Below, one piece after another: positions 1 to 7,616 of a stretch of 64,000 bases of DNA. Made by a program: the position numbers and the translations under genes. How positions within the stretch are numbered: position 1 is the stretch's first letter; each line of letters begins with the position of its first letter. Source of the DNA: Paragemmobacter amnigenus (GTDB lineage: Bacteria; Pseudomonadota; Alphaproteobacteria; Rhodobacterales; Rhodobacteraceae); NCBI RefSeq assembly GCF_009908265.2, contig NZ_JAAATX020000009.1, positions 62,001 through 126,000 on the forward strand, given 5' to 3'. Under the pieces are notes generated by a model, which worked only from the letters and a program-made list of their open reading frames with translations, did no database searches and was not told where the DNA came from.

Positions 1-210
1 CGCATCGTCCGGGAAGAAGCTGAGGAGACACTGCATGACCGTCAGATCACGTTCCGTGACCCCAAAGGCCGCTTGCGCCTTGGACAGTTCGCGCAGGAGT
101 TCCCACTTGTTGATGGGCTTGCCCGGAACAGACGCCTCAGGTCGCTCGACCACGCGCAGATGGGCGTGCGAGATTGGCCGCATAAACGGCGAAATCGGTG
201 TGTACTCCAT
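1..210 (-). CDS. repC: RepC replication initiator, N-terminal part (cut by window edge)
   Basis: RepC initiates replication of repABC plasmids by binding an origin inside its own gene. Reading the minus strand from the ATG at 208-210 gives 70 open codons to the window edge. They start MEYTPISPFMRPISHAHL and continue through a segment KWELLRELSKAQAAFGVTERD, the usual RepC start with a short divergent N-terminus followed by the winged-helix region. It follows repB in the same direction after a 183-bp gap, the normal repABC layout. The rest of the protein and the origin lie outside the window. Assignment rests on motif similarity plus gene order. Confidence 0.85.
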   Translation of the reverse strand, partial: MEYTPISPFMRPISHAHLRVVERPEASVPGKPINKWELLRELSKAQAAFGVTERDLTVMQCLLSFFPDDA

Positions 211-259
211 GATGTCAGTTCACGAAGGCATAGAAAGACCGTTCCGCGAATCACATATG

Positions 260-351
260 ACTTGCGGTTTGCGCGCTGGCCCACTACCTTGAAGGTGCTA
301 AGATCAAAGTTGGGGTCTCGTGGAGCGCAAGCTTTGCGGGACCTTTTCTTT
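260..351 (+). ncRNA. Candidate countertranscribed antisense RNA (inc-alpha type) between repB and repC
   Basis: In repABC plasmids the repB-repC gap encodes a small RNA on the opposite strand that represses repC and sets incompatibility. The gap here (211-393) has the expected size, holds no ORF of its own, and has a hairpin plus T-rich tail on the plus strand at 314-351 suited to ending such an RNA. The 5' end is a guess, because no convincing promoter could be fixed. Confidence 0.5.
314..351 (+). terminator. Hairpin with T-rich tail, likely terminator of the antisense RNA
   Basis: The inner stem is CGCAA/TTGCG around GCT (326-338). An outer GGTC (314-317) can pair with GACC (340-343), and TTTTCTTT follows at 344-351. 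The T tract is on the plus strand, so it terminates transcription antisense to repC. Confidence 0.5.
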
Positions 352-393
352 AGCCTGTACCGTGCCTCCTTTTTGTTGCTGCTCTGCCTCTCT

Positions 394-1386
394 TCATGTC
401 TCGCGTCTCCAGCGATCATGAAGCTCGTCGAGGACGTCCTGCGCACGGGCGTCGAGCCACTGCGCAAAGGCATCGTCCACATCCGTAAGGTCCAGCCTGA
501 CCGCCCGAGCCGACCGCTTTATGGCGCCCGCAGGTGCGCCATCGATCAAAAGAGGCGTCGCTTTGGGTCTCGGCTTTCTGCCAAGAGAAGGACCAGTGGT
601 CTTCTTCACATGGCGGACAACGGCTTCAAATGCCGCGACCGAAGGATCAAGCTGGGGCTCCTCTTCGGCCTGTTCGACTGCAGCCGCCTTGCCTCGGGCA
701 TCACTTGCAACACGGCAAAGCTCGTCCATGCCCATGCCGGTATTGGAGAGTTCCTTCGCCAACGATTCCCATCTGGGGCGCCCGATTCCATGAGCCGGTC
801 CAATCGCACGGGCCAAGTCGGTCCCGATCGACTTGGCAACCGAGATCGACATCGACACAGCAGAACGGGTCACATTCAGCACTTCGGCAATCTGAGCCTG
901 CGAACCAAAGCCGCTGGCGAGCAGCTCCTGGGCGAAGAGGGCGCGTTCGATATAGCTCAGATCGCGCCTTCCAGTGTTTTCGGAAACCTGGGCACGCAGC
1001 GCGGCCGTGTCGTCCAGGTTCGCGATAAGCGCTCGAACCTTCTTGACCTTGTCGGAGGCACGAATGGCCTCAAGACGGCGGCGTCCATAGACGAGTAGAT
1101 AGCGATTGGTCTCGGTCGGGTGGCGCCTTACGAGAATGGGGACGGTCTGGCCGTTCTGCTCGATCGACGCACGCAGATCATCCACATCCTTGGGGTCGAG
1201 GCGATCCGAATACCTCTCGTCCTCGATCTCGACCGGGTCGAGTTCCCAGACATGATGGGCATCTACGGCATCACGCGCGGAGCGCAGGGCCCGATTGCTT
1301 GACATCATGCTGCCCGGGGCAGGGGGCGTCCCCGCTGCTGCCAGACTGTCGAGCATGGACATGCGCTTTTTCTTGCTATCGGTCAT
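394..1386 (-). CDS. repB: RepB, ParB-family plasmid partition protein
   Basis: RepB binds the centromere-like parS sites of repABC plasmids and works with RepA to segregate copies. The 330-residue protein has a ParB/Sulfiredoxin-type N-terminal region, with GQTVPILVRRHP and YLLVYGRRRLEA near residues 75-105. A ParB box-II-like RAQVSENTGRRDLSYIERA and a helix-turn-helix (QIAEVLNVTRSAVSMSI) follow. The ATG at 1384-1386 overlaps the repA stop as TGATG, so the two are translationally coupled. An ATG four codons upstream is possible but would lie inside repA. Length and order match the family. Confidence 0.93.
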   Translation of the reverse strand: MTDSKKKRMSMLDSLAAAGTPPAPGSMMSSNRALRSARDAVDAHHVWELDPVEIEDERYSDRLDPKDVDDLRASIEQNGQTVPILVRRHPTETNRYLLVYGRRRLEAIRASDKVKKVRALIANLDDTAALRAQVSENTGRRDLSYIERALFAQELLASGFGSQAQIAEVLNVTRSAVSMSISVAKSIGTDLARAIGPAHGIGRPRWESLAKELSNTGMGMDELCRVASDARGKAAAVEQAEEEPQLDPSVAAFEAVVRHVKKTTGPSLGRKPRPKATPLLIDGAPAGAIKRSARAVRLDLTDVDDAFAQWLDARAQDVLDELHDRWRRET

Positions 1387-2570
1387 CAGCGCCCCCACGT
1401 CCTCTGAATGAGCTGGGCAATCTCATCGTTGACGGCATTCAGACTTTCGACTGCCCGGTCATAGGTTGTCCGGGTGAAGGCGCTCCGTTCGACCTCGTAC
1501 AGGGTCTGCTTTGTCAGGCCGGCATCCGAGATGGCCGTCGACTTGAGCATCGGTGCGTTCAATACCTTGTCTCCGTACATAGTTCGCAGGAAGGCAACGA
1601 TGCGATTCTGTGGTGCATCCGTCGGCTCGTAGCGGGTCAAGAGATAGCGCATCCAGTCATGCGACATGTCGGCTCCGCTATCGGCGATGACATCCATGAG
1701 GTCGGCCGTCATCCTGAGGAACTGGCTCATCGACATCACGTCGAGCATCTCGGGATGGATCGTCACCAGAACGCCCGTCGCGGCAGACAGCGCCGACATG
1801 GTCAAGAACCCGAGCTGCGGAGGGCAGTCGATAACGACGACATCGTACCGGTCATCGACCTGCGCCAGAGCTTCCTTCACGCGGAAGAAGAACAAGCCCG
1901 CGTTGCCGCGAGACAGTGCCCGCGGCGTTTCGTGCTCGAACTCCATGAGTTCGAGGTTTCCGGGAATCAGATCCAAGTTTGGTATGTAGGTCTTGCGGAT
2001 GACCTGGGCGATCGGAACAGGATCTTCGTAGCGGATCGCATCGTAGAGCGTGCCGCCGTCAAGCAGGTCAAATTCCGGCTGAACCCCGTGCAAGGCCGTG
2101 AGCGAGGCCTGCGGATCAAGGTCGATCGCCAAGACACGGTACCCCTTGAGGGCCAACCTTTGAGCAAGATGCGCCGAGGAGGTTGTCTTGCCGCTTCCAC
2201 CTTTGAAGTTCATTACCCCGATGATCTGAAGATGGTCTCCAGCACGACGACCAGGCAGGTAATCTCCCGGCTTGCGAGCCGTTTTCTCCAGCAGTATCCT
2301 TAAGTTATGAATATCTTCGGCCGAGTAGTGCCTCCTGTTCCCCGATGAGACTTCGGGCGACGGCCCCTTGCCATCAAGGTGAAGCTTTCTGAGGTATGAG
2401 TCGTTGACGCCCAGCAGAGCAGCAGCTTCACCTGAGGTGAATTTGCGCATAGTCTTAGAAGCGTCGGGCGGGAACAGGCTCTCACGCTGCGAATGCAGTT
2501 GCGCCGCCAGCAACTCAGAGTGCTGACGGATCACAGCGTTCAGGTCTTCCGGTGTCTCGGCTCTGCTCAT
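1386..2570 (-). CDS. repA: RepA, ParA-type partition ATPase
   Basis: RepA is the partition ATPase and autorepressor of repABC replicons. The 394-residue product has a MerR-like N-terminal DNA-binding segment (TSGEAAALLGVNDSYLRKLHL), a deviant Walker A in NFKGGSGKTTSS, a Walker A' IDLDPQASL, and VVIDCPPQLGF as Walker B. An ATG 56 codons upstream is also open, but the start at 2568-2570 is preferred. It is preceded by a GAGAGGG ribosome site and gives the usual RepA length. A large symmetric palindrome lies 26-61 bp upstream of this start. Confidence 0.95.
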   Translation of the reverse strand: MSRAETPEDLNAVIRQHSELLAAQLHSQRESLFPPDASKTMRKFTSGEAAALLGVNDSYLRKLHLDGKGPSPEVSSGNRRHYSAEDIHNLRILLEKTARKPGDYLPGRRAGDHLQIIGVMNFKGGSGKTTSSAHLAQRLALKGYRVLAIDLDPQASLTALHGVQPEFDLLDGGTLYDAIRYEDPVPIAQVIRKTYIPNLDLIPGNLELMEFEHETPRALSRGNAGLFFFRVKEALAQVDDRYDVVVIDCPPQLGFLTMSALSAATGVLVTIHPEMLDVMSMSQFLRMTADLMDVIADSGADMSHDWMRYLLTRYEPTDAPQNRIVAFLRTMYGDKVLNAPMLKSTAISDAGLTKQTLYEVERSAFTRTTYDRAVESLNAVNDEIAQLIQRTWGR

Positions 2571-2595
2571 CTGCCCTCTCGCGTCCGTGGCGTGT

Positions 2596-2631
2596 TCACG
2601 GATTTCGGCGTTTAGTCGCCCTTTTCCGTGA
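2596..2631. promoter_or_regulatory. Symmetric 36-bp interrupted palindrome upstream of repA, candidate operator/parS
   Basis: Outer arms TCACGGA and TCCGTGA (7 bp, perfect) enclose inner arms GGCG and CGCC. The spacing is 4 bp on both sides, with a 6-bp centre at about 2613. The exact symmetry is seen directly. A role as RepA operator or partition site is inferred from its position just before repA. Confidence 0.5.
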
Positions 2632-2754
2632 CTATTGCCGGAGGACTCAGATTCGTGCAAGACCTTTCTAAATCTGGTGTCAGCCGTTGCGGGACGCACA
2701 AGAGTAGCCCGGGTACGGGTACAAGCTTGTCGGCGCAACCCATTTGATATACAT

Positions 2755-2765
2755 TACGAAACGTA
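2755..2765. promoter_or_regulatory. Small inverted repeat before the antitoxin gene
   Basis: TACG and CGTA around AAA form an 11-bp palindrome in an AT-rich stretch 20 bp before the antitoxin start. Toxin-antitoxin operons of this type usually repress themselves at such a site. The repeat is short, so it could be chance. Confidence 0.25.
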
Positions 2766-2785
2766 GATCAACGCAGGAGGTCACG

Positions 2786-3013
2786 ATGCAGGTCGCAAAA
2801 TGGGGCAACTCGCTCGCTGTCCGCTTGCCCGCGGAGCTTGTCCGGGAACTTGGCCTCAAGGAAGGCGATCAGATCGATCTGGTCAAGGACGACGGCCAGG
2901 TCAGAGTTCGTCGTCTGGCGCGCGCGGATGAGGTGCTTACGGGTCTGCGCCGCTTCCGGGGCAAGCTGCCCGCTGCAGAGCGCCTGAGCCGAGATGACGC
3001 GCATGAGCGCTGA
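2786..3013 (+). CDS. AbrB/MazE-type antitoxin
   Basis: This small DNA-binding antitoxin has a swapped-hairpin AbrB fold. The 75-residue protein begins MQVAKWGNSLAVRLPAEL and continues with LGLKEGDQIDLV, the standard MazE/VapB pattern. The start at 2786 is set by an AGGAGG site ending 5 bp before it; an upstream ATG at 2744 lacks one. It overlaps the downstream PIN toxin gene, as is normal for such pairs. It should bind and neutralise the toxin and repress the operon. On this replicon it probably acts in plasmid maintenance. Confidence 0.9.
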   Translation: MQVAKWGNSLAVRLPAELVRELGLKEGDQIDLVKDDGQVRVRRLARADEVLTGLRRFRGKLPAAERLSRDDAHER

Positions 3014-3398
3014 GTTCGCGGACACGAATGTCGTTCTTTACCTGCTCGACGATGGCCCAAAGGCCGATCGCGCCGAGATTATCCTGGGGCAGGGGCCCCG
3101 GATCAGCGTTCAGGTCCTAAACGAGACGCTGGTGAACTGTCGCCGCAAGGCTGGCCTAAGCTGGGAAGAAGCAGGGGCGTTTCTCGAAGGAGTGCGTGCT
3201 TTGTGCCCCGTCGAAGACCTGACCCTCCAGACCCATGACGTCGGCCGTGCCTTGGCGGAACGCTACGGCTTCTCGATCTACGACGCGATGATCGTGGCCA
3301 GCGCTTTGGTTGCGGGCTGCACCACGCTGTGGAGCGAGGACATGCAAGATGGCCTGCTGGTCGAAGGCCAGCTTCGCATCATCAACCCCTTTGCGTGA
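3003..3398 (+). CDS. PIN-domain toxin (VapC-like ribonuclease)
   Basis: PIN toxins are metal-dependent RNases that cleave tRNA or rRNA unless held by their antitoxin. The 131-residue protein has the acidic active-site landmarks: FADTNVVLYLLD at the N-terminus, the glutamate in LNETLVN, YGFSIYDAMIVASAL, and a final acidic segment near WSEDMQDG. An ATG at 2994 is also in frame; 3003 gives the usual N-terminus directly before the PIN strand. The gene overlaps the antitoxin by 11 bp. The target RNA cannot be read from sequence. Confidence 0.9.
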   Translation: MSAEFADTNVVLYLLDDGPKADRAEIILGQGPRISVQVLNETLVNCRRKAGLSWEEAGAFLEGVRALCPVEDLTLQTHDVGRALAERYGFSIYDAMIVASALVAGCTTLWSEDMQDGLLVEGQLRIINPFA

Positions 3399-3476
3399 GC
3401 AGAGAGTTTCTGAGCATGGCGCTGGCCAAAGCCTTGTAATCCTTCCATGTCATGGAGAATTTGCAAGGTATCTCGA

Positions 3477-4361
3477 CTACGCAAGCAGCCCCAGCCTCTC
3501 AGCCCTTTCCAGCAGCATCTTCACCGAGGAGGGTTGCCAGCTTGTCCGCCCGCGGGGCGTACGCTCGCGCATCGCTTCCAGTCGAGTGCAGATCGCCTGA
3601 AGTGTGATGTCGGGGTCCGCGCCCTTGATGGCGGCGACGATGGCGGGCAGGCGGTCGTCGGTCTCGCGGCGGCCGGCGCGGTCCAGTACTGTGGGCGGTA
3701 GGAAGCCGTCCCGCACATAGGCGTTGACTGCGCGCAAAAGGCGGCTTTGCGTCCATTGGCGCTCGCGGGGCAGGGGGCCGTTGACGATGCGCAGCACGTC
3801 TTCCCAGGCCATGTCGGGCCGCAGGCGTCGCACATGGGGCACCCAGTCCTGCGCCGTCTCGTTCAGGCGTTCCATGTAGCCGTCCTGCCGCGCCAGCCGG
3901 ACCTTGCGCAGCGCCGCCGGATCACGGGCGCGCAGGCCCGGGTTACCGCCGACCCTGCCTTTGGTCCGTGCGCTGGCCAGTCCGGCCTTGGTGCGTTCGC
4001 GGATCAGGGCGCGCTCGAACTCAGCGGCGGCGCCCAGGACCTGGAGAGTGAATTTGCCCTGCGGGGAGGACGTGTCGATCGGGTCCATGAGCGAGCGGAA
4101 GAAGGCGCCCTTGGCTTCCAGCCGCTCGATCACCTCCAGCAGATGCGAGAGGGATCGCGCGAGACGGTCGATCCGCACGACGACCAGCGTGTCGCCCTTG
4201 CCGATGCGTTCCAACAACCGCGCAAGCACCGGTCGCGCACGATTGCCGCCCGAGGCCTGCTCCTCGTGGATCTCGACGCAGCCCGCGGATTTCAGGGCCT
4301 GCGACTGGGGCAGGGGGGTCTGATCCTCGGTCGAGACGCGCGCGTAGCCGATCAGGGGCAT
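3477..4361 (-). CDS. Serine recombinase, resolvase/invertase family
   Basis: The 294-residue protein has the resolvase catalytic domain at residues 1-140. It includes IGYARVSTEDQ with the nucleophilic Ser, VVRIDRLARSLSHL, and GAAAEFERALIRERTKAGLASAR leading into helix E. The C-terminal 150 residues are longer than the small HTH of Tn3-type resolvases and lack a recognised domain. It may act as a multimer resolution or transposon enzyme. No transposase lies beside it, so it may be a plasmid stability gene or a lone remnant of a mobile element. The 213-bp gap to bioY could hold its recombination site, but none was recognised. Confidence 0.85.
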   Translation of the reverse strand: MPLIGYARVSTEDQTPLPQSQALKSAGCVEIHEEQASGGNRARPVLARLLERIGKGDTLVVVRIDRLARSLSHLLEVIERLEAKGAFFRSLMDPIDTSSPQGKFTLQVLGAAAEFERALIRERTKAGLASARTKGRVGGNPGLRARDPAALRKVRLARQDGYMERLNETAQDWVPHVRRLRPDMAWEDVLRIVNGPLPRERQWTQSRLLRAVNAYVRDGFLPPTVLDRAGRRETDDRLPAIVAAIKGADPDITLQAICTRLEAMRERTPRGRTSWQPSSVKMLLERAERLGLLA

Positions 4362-4574
4362 AAAATCAGGCCATTTGCAGTTTCATATATCAGCAATAAA
4401 CGACCGAATGACTCCACGAGACGACGTCTTGGGTAGGACCGAAGCGTCTTCGCAGGGCGGCGCTCGTGCTGCTGGCGGATCGCTTAGTCAAACGGAAGAA
4501 TGTTTGCCCAGGTTTCAGAAAATCTTGCATTCGCGAACTCTGGCTGGTCTAAGCGGCGCAAAATGGGGGACGTG

Positions 4575-5117
4575 ATGGAACGCAACCTTTCTCACATTGC
4601 GCTTTTTGCGGCGCTGATCGCTGTTCTGGGCCTGGTCCCCAAGATCGATCTGTCCGCAGGAGTTCCGATCACCGCACAGTCGTTGGGCATCATGCTCGCG
4701 GGAACGGTCCTGGGAGCAAAGCGTGGAGCGCTTGCGGTGCTCCTGTTTCTGACGCTCGTGGCAGCCGGGCTCCCGCTGCTAGCGGGCGGTCGCGGCGGCA
4801 TCGGGGTCTTTGCTGGCCCATCAGTGGGCTTTCTCGTTGGCTTTCCTGTTGCAGCATTCGTCGCGGGATGGGTCATGGAGCGCACGACACTTTCCCCCGC
4901 AATTTCAGCCACCGCAGCTTCAGTGATCGGCGGAATTGGCGCTCTCTATCTTTTCGGGATCGCCGGCATGGCACTAATGCTCGGCAAGACGCTTGGGGAA
5001 GCAACCTTCCTCGCTGCGGCATTTCTCCCAGGCGATGCTCTGAAAGCTGTTCTGGCGGGCCTGATCACACAAAGCTTGTCGCGAATGCGCCCGACGTCGC
5101 TCTTGTCCCGCGCCTAA
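4575..5117 (+). CDS. bioY: BioY biotin transporter (S component of ECF transporter)
   Basis: BioY captures biotin in the membrane, alone or with an ECF energising module. The 180-residue protein is six hydrophobic helices. It has the conserved early loop VPITAQSLGIMLAGTVLGAKRGALAV and the later AGWVMERTTLSP and FLPGDALKAVLAGL segments typical of BioY. The start at 4575 has GGGGGA just upstream; an in-frame ATG at 4563 is less likely. No bioMN genes are nearby, so it would act solo or with components encoded elsewhere. Confidence 0.92.
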   Translation: MERNLSHIALFAALIAVLGLVPKIDLSAGVPITAQSLGIMLAGTVLGAKRGALAVLLFLTLVAAGLPLLAGGRGGIGVFAGPSVGFLVGFPVAAFVAGWVMERTTLSPAISATAASVIGGIGALYLFGIAGMALMLGKTLGEATFLAAAFLPGDALKAVLAGLITQSLSRMRPTSLLSRA

Positions 5118-5502
5118 GCTCGACGCAGCTCCAACGTCCTCCAGGGTGCGCGTGATTGAGGGCGAAGGAGCGGCTTCCGCCAACTGCCAAGGTAACGAGC
5201 CTGACGCGCTGGAGTCCGACTTTTCGAAGACCGGGCGTTCGAGATGGACAATGTTTGGATGCAGGTTGCTCGGGCCGCCATTGCGACGCTTTGGCAGGGT
5301 TTGAAGATTGACCGCCCCACACGTTGTCCTGCCCAACCAGGATCAACGGCAAAGTAACCTGCGTGTACCAATCCAGTAACGGCGTCGTCACTGCACGGCC
5401 GTCGCATTTTGTCCCGGATTTCAATTGGAGCGCTTAGCTGAAATCTAGACGGTCAGTTTGGAGCTTGGGATTTCAGCAAAGGCGCGTCAGAAGGGCAGGG
5501 GG
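5118..5502. other. 385-bp gap without a recognisable gene
   Basis: Open frames here on both strands lack family similarity and ribosome sites. No repeat, terminator or insertion-sequence end was recognised. It separates bioY from the convergent tyrosine recombinase gene. Confidence 0.4.
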
Positions 5503-6612
5503 CTACAGTCCTGCGGCCTTGGTCAGGTTAACGCGGAACCTGTCGCGGCGACGCTGGTAGCGGCGGGTCATCTCTGCCGAGGCGTGGCCGAGCTGTTTCT
5601 GGACATAGCGTTCATCGATCTCGGCGCTGCTGGCCAACCCTGCGCGCAAGGAATGGCCGGAGAAGAGCCGGATTCCCTCGGCCTCTGGCAGGTCTGGCCG
5701 CAGGCCCGCCTCGCGGGCGCACATTTTGATCAGCCGGGCGACGTGCTTGTCCGAAAGCCGCTCTCCGGTGGCCTTCAGCCCCGTTCGGGAGACCGCCACG
5801 AAGAGCGGGCCGAAGTCGATCTGGGCGTAGTGCAGCCATTGCGTCAGGGCATGGACGGGGCAGGTCTGGTTCGAGGAGCCGCGCGCGATTTCCACCTCGC
5901 GCCACCCGGTCTTGCCGCGCAGGGTGATTAGGACCCCGTCCTCCAGCTCCTCTACCCAGCCACCAGAATCGGGCGTGTCGTCGCGGCCGTGGTCGAGGCT
6001 GACGATTTCGGAGCGCCGCAGGCCGCCGGCAAAGCCGATGAGCAGGATGGCCCGATCGCGCAGGCCGCGCAGATCGTGGCGCAGGGTGGCCAGCATGTCG
6101 CGCAGATCTTCGGGCAGGATCGCCTCTTTCTGCACAGGCGGACGCGCATGTTTGCGCCGGATGCCGGCCAGGACGCTTGCGATGTGGCGATCCTTGCGGT
6201 CCAGCTTTTCGCCGCGCTGAGCATAGCCCCAGGCGAGGCCGGAAAGCCGTCGCTCGATCGAGGAAACGGAAAGGGCAGGCGCCCGCCCGGCAGGGGCGGC
6301 GAGATTGGCGATATAAAGACCAATGAGTTGCGGTGAGGGGGGCAGGGGGTCGGCCCCTCGCATTCGGCACCAGCGCGAAAAGTGGGCCCAGTCCTTGGCA
6401 TAGGCTGTGAGCGTGTTTTCCGACACTGCTTGCCGCGCATAGTCCCGCGCGGTTTCAACAAGACGATCCAGTGCGCCGGAGCCTGCGACGTGGGAGGGCA
6501 GGGCAGGGTCGCCGCTATCCGGTCCAAGGCTATCGTCCTCTTCACGGACATTGGACCGTTCAGGGGGCTCTGAGGGCAATTTCTCGGGCGTTTGGTCCAT
6601 GCCGTGGACCAT
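5503..6612 (-). CDS. Tyrosine recombinase / site-specific integrase (Xer-like)
   Basis: The 369-residue protein has a SAM-like core-binding domain at about residues 50-150 (TLTAYAKDWAHFSRWCR) and a C-terminal catalytic domain. Catalytic residues are visible: Arg in GGLRRSEIVSLDH, Lys in LRGKTGWREVEI, HSLRAG for His-x-x-Arg, LGHAS, and the nucleophile Tyr in MTRRYQRRRD. An alternative ATG lies at 6600. A dif-like inverted repeat begins 10 bp upstream of the start, and a DUF1403/ScpB-like gene pair is divergent from it. It probably resolves replicon multimers at that site rather than acting as a phage integrase. This role is inferred. Confidence 0.9.
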   Translation of the reverse strand: MVHGMDQTPEKLPSEPPERSNVREEDDSLGPDSGDPALPSHVAGSGALDRLVETARDYARQAVSENTLTAYAKDWAHFSRWCRMRGADPLPPSPQLIGLYIANLAAPAGRAPALSVSSIERRLSGLAWGYAQRGEKLDRKDRHIASVLAGIRRKHARPPVQKEAILPEDLRDMLATLRHDLRGLRDRAILLIGFAGGLRRSEIVSLDHGRDDTPDSGGWVEELEDGVLITLRGKTGWREVEIARGSSNQTCPVHALTQWLHYAQIDFGPLFVAVSRTGLKATGERLSDKHVARLIKMCAREAGLRPDLPEAEGIRLFSGHSLRAGLASSAEIDERYVQKQLGHASAEMTRRYQRRRDRFRVNLTKAAGL

Positions 6613-6621
6613 ACTCTCGCT

Positions 6622-6650
6622 GTGTCCGATAATGCAATCTTATTGGACAC
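6622..6650. promoter_or_regulatory. dif-like recombination site candidate
   Basis: Arms GTGTCCGATAA (6622-6632) and TTATTGGACAC (6640-6650) are inverted repeats with one mismatch, separated by the 7-bp TGCAATC. The 11-bp arms, short spacer, and inner ATAA and TTAT ends copy the layout of Xer dif/cer sites. It lies between the divergent recombinase and DUF1403 genes. An autoregulatory operator is the alternative reading. Confidence 0.6.
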
Positions 6651-6726
6651 AATTGCGCTGATAAGGCTGCGGCGCTATTGAAGCATTTCTCTGGCAGAAA
6701 GCGCCGTCCCAAATTAGGCTGTAGGC

Positions 6727-7614
6727 ATGGAAAAACCGCGCGCCGAGCCTTTGGAAACCTTGCCGATGCTGCCTCCGCTGCCGGGCTGGATCGTCGATGC
6801 GCCGTCCGAGGCGCCGGAGGCTGCGGCTTTCCGGTCCGGGGCCGCGCTGGCGCATCTGGGTCAGGCAATGACGTCGGGGGATGTGCCTCTGGCGCTGTGG
6901 CGCGACCGTCTGGCCCTGGCGGCAGCCGAGAACTGCGCTGCGATGGCGGGGCGAAGGGAAGGGCAGGGCGCCCTGCGCGATGCGCTGCACCTGACGGGAC
7001 CGGGCGACGACCCCGGCCCGGCGGGGCGGATCGCACGGCAGTGGTCACGCGCGGCGGCGCGGCCGGTTTCGGTGGCGCATCTGTTCAATGCGTTGGAAGG
7101 GATAGCGGCAGAGCGGATCGCACTTTGCCTTGATGCCACCGGACCGACACCGGTGGACCGCGCGGCGAGAGGGATCGAGGCGGTTTTGACCGATCATCCG
7201 CGGATGGAGGTCGCCGCTCTGATCCTGGCCGATGCGGCTTTGGCAAGGGCGTTGGGGGCAACGCATGTGCTGCCGCTTCTGGCGCTGACGCTCAAGCCCC
7301 GCGATCTGCGCCTGCGGGGCGATGATCTGCGGTTGGCCTGTCACCGCGCCGTGGTCTTGGCCGTCGGGCAGGCGCTGCCGCTGGCCGGCGATCTGGTCCG
7401 GGCGGCGGCCCGCCTTCGGGCAGTGGCCCCGAAGCTGCGAGCCAAGGCGGCGGGCCGGGCGGTCGATCTGTTCCTGTCGTGCGATGTGCTGGCGCCGGGG
7501 GCATTGGCCTTCATGTCGGATCGGGCAGCGCGACGGCTCTGCGACCGACTGGTTGCGCTTGGCGTTGTGCGCGAACTGACAGGGCGGGACACGTTCCGCC
7601 TGTACGGGGTCTGA
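6727..7614 (+). CDS. DUF1403 family protein, function unknown
   Basis: The 295-residue protein resembles the DUF1403 family found in rhizobia and Rhodobacteraceae, often next to an ScpB-like gene. It is alanine- and arginine-rich and largely helical, with no signal peptide, membrane helix or catalytic motif visible. The only internal landmark is a C-terminal helical region ending in a winged-helix-like RLCDRLVALGVVRELTGRDTFRLYG, which could contact DNA. It is followed two bases later by the ScpB-like gene and is divergent from the tyrosine recombinase. A role in replicon resolution or segregation is suggested only by this context. Confidence 0.75.
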   Translation: MEKPRAEPLETLPMLPPLPGWIVDAPSEAPEAAAFRSGAALAHLGQAMTSGDVPLALWRDRLALAAAENCAAMAGRREGQGALRDALHLTGPGDDPGPAGRIARQWSRAAARPVSVAHLFNALEGIAAERIALCLDATGPTPVDRAARGIEAVLTDHPRMEVAALILADAALARALGATHVLPLLALTLKPRDLRLRGDDLRLACHRAVVLAVGQALPLAGDLVRAAARLRAVAPKLRAKAAGRAVDLFLSCDVLAPGALAFMSDRAARRLCDRLVALGVVRELTGRDTFRLYGV

Positions 7615-7616
7615 GC

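Noticed and set aside
3477..4361. Serine recombinase as sign of a complete Tn3-type transposon
   Set aside because: No transposase, inverted repeats or target duplications were seen nearby.
4500..4574. A longer start for bioY
   Set aside because: The extra 25 residues do not look like a BioY N-terminus; the purine-rich site before 4575 and normal length favour the shorter form.
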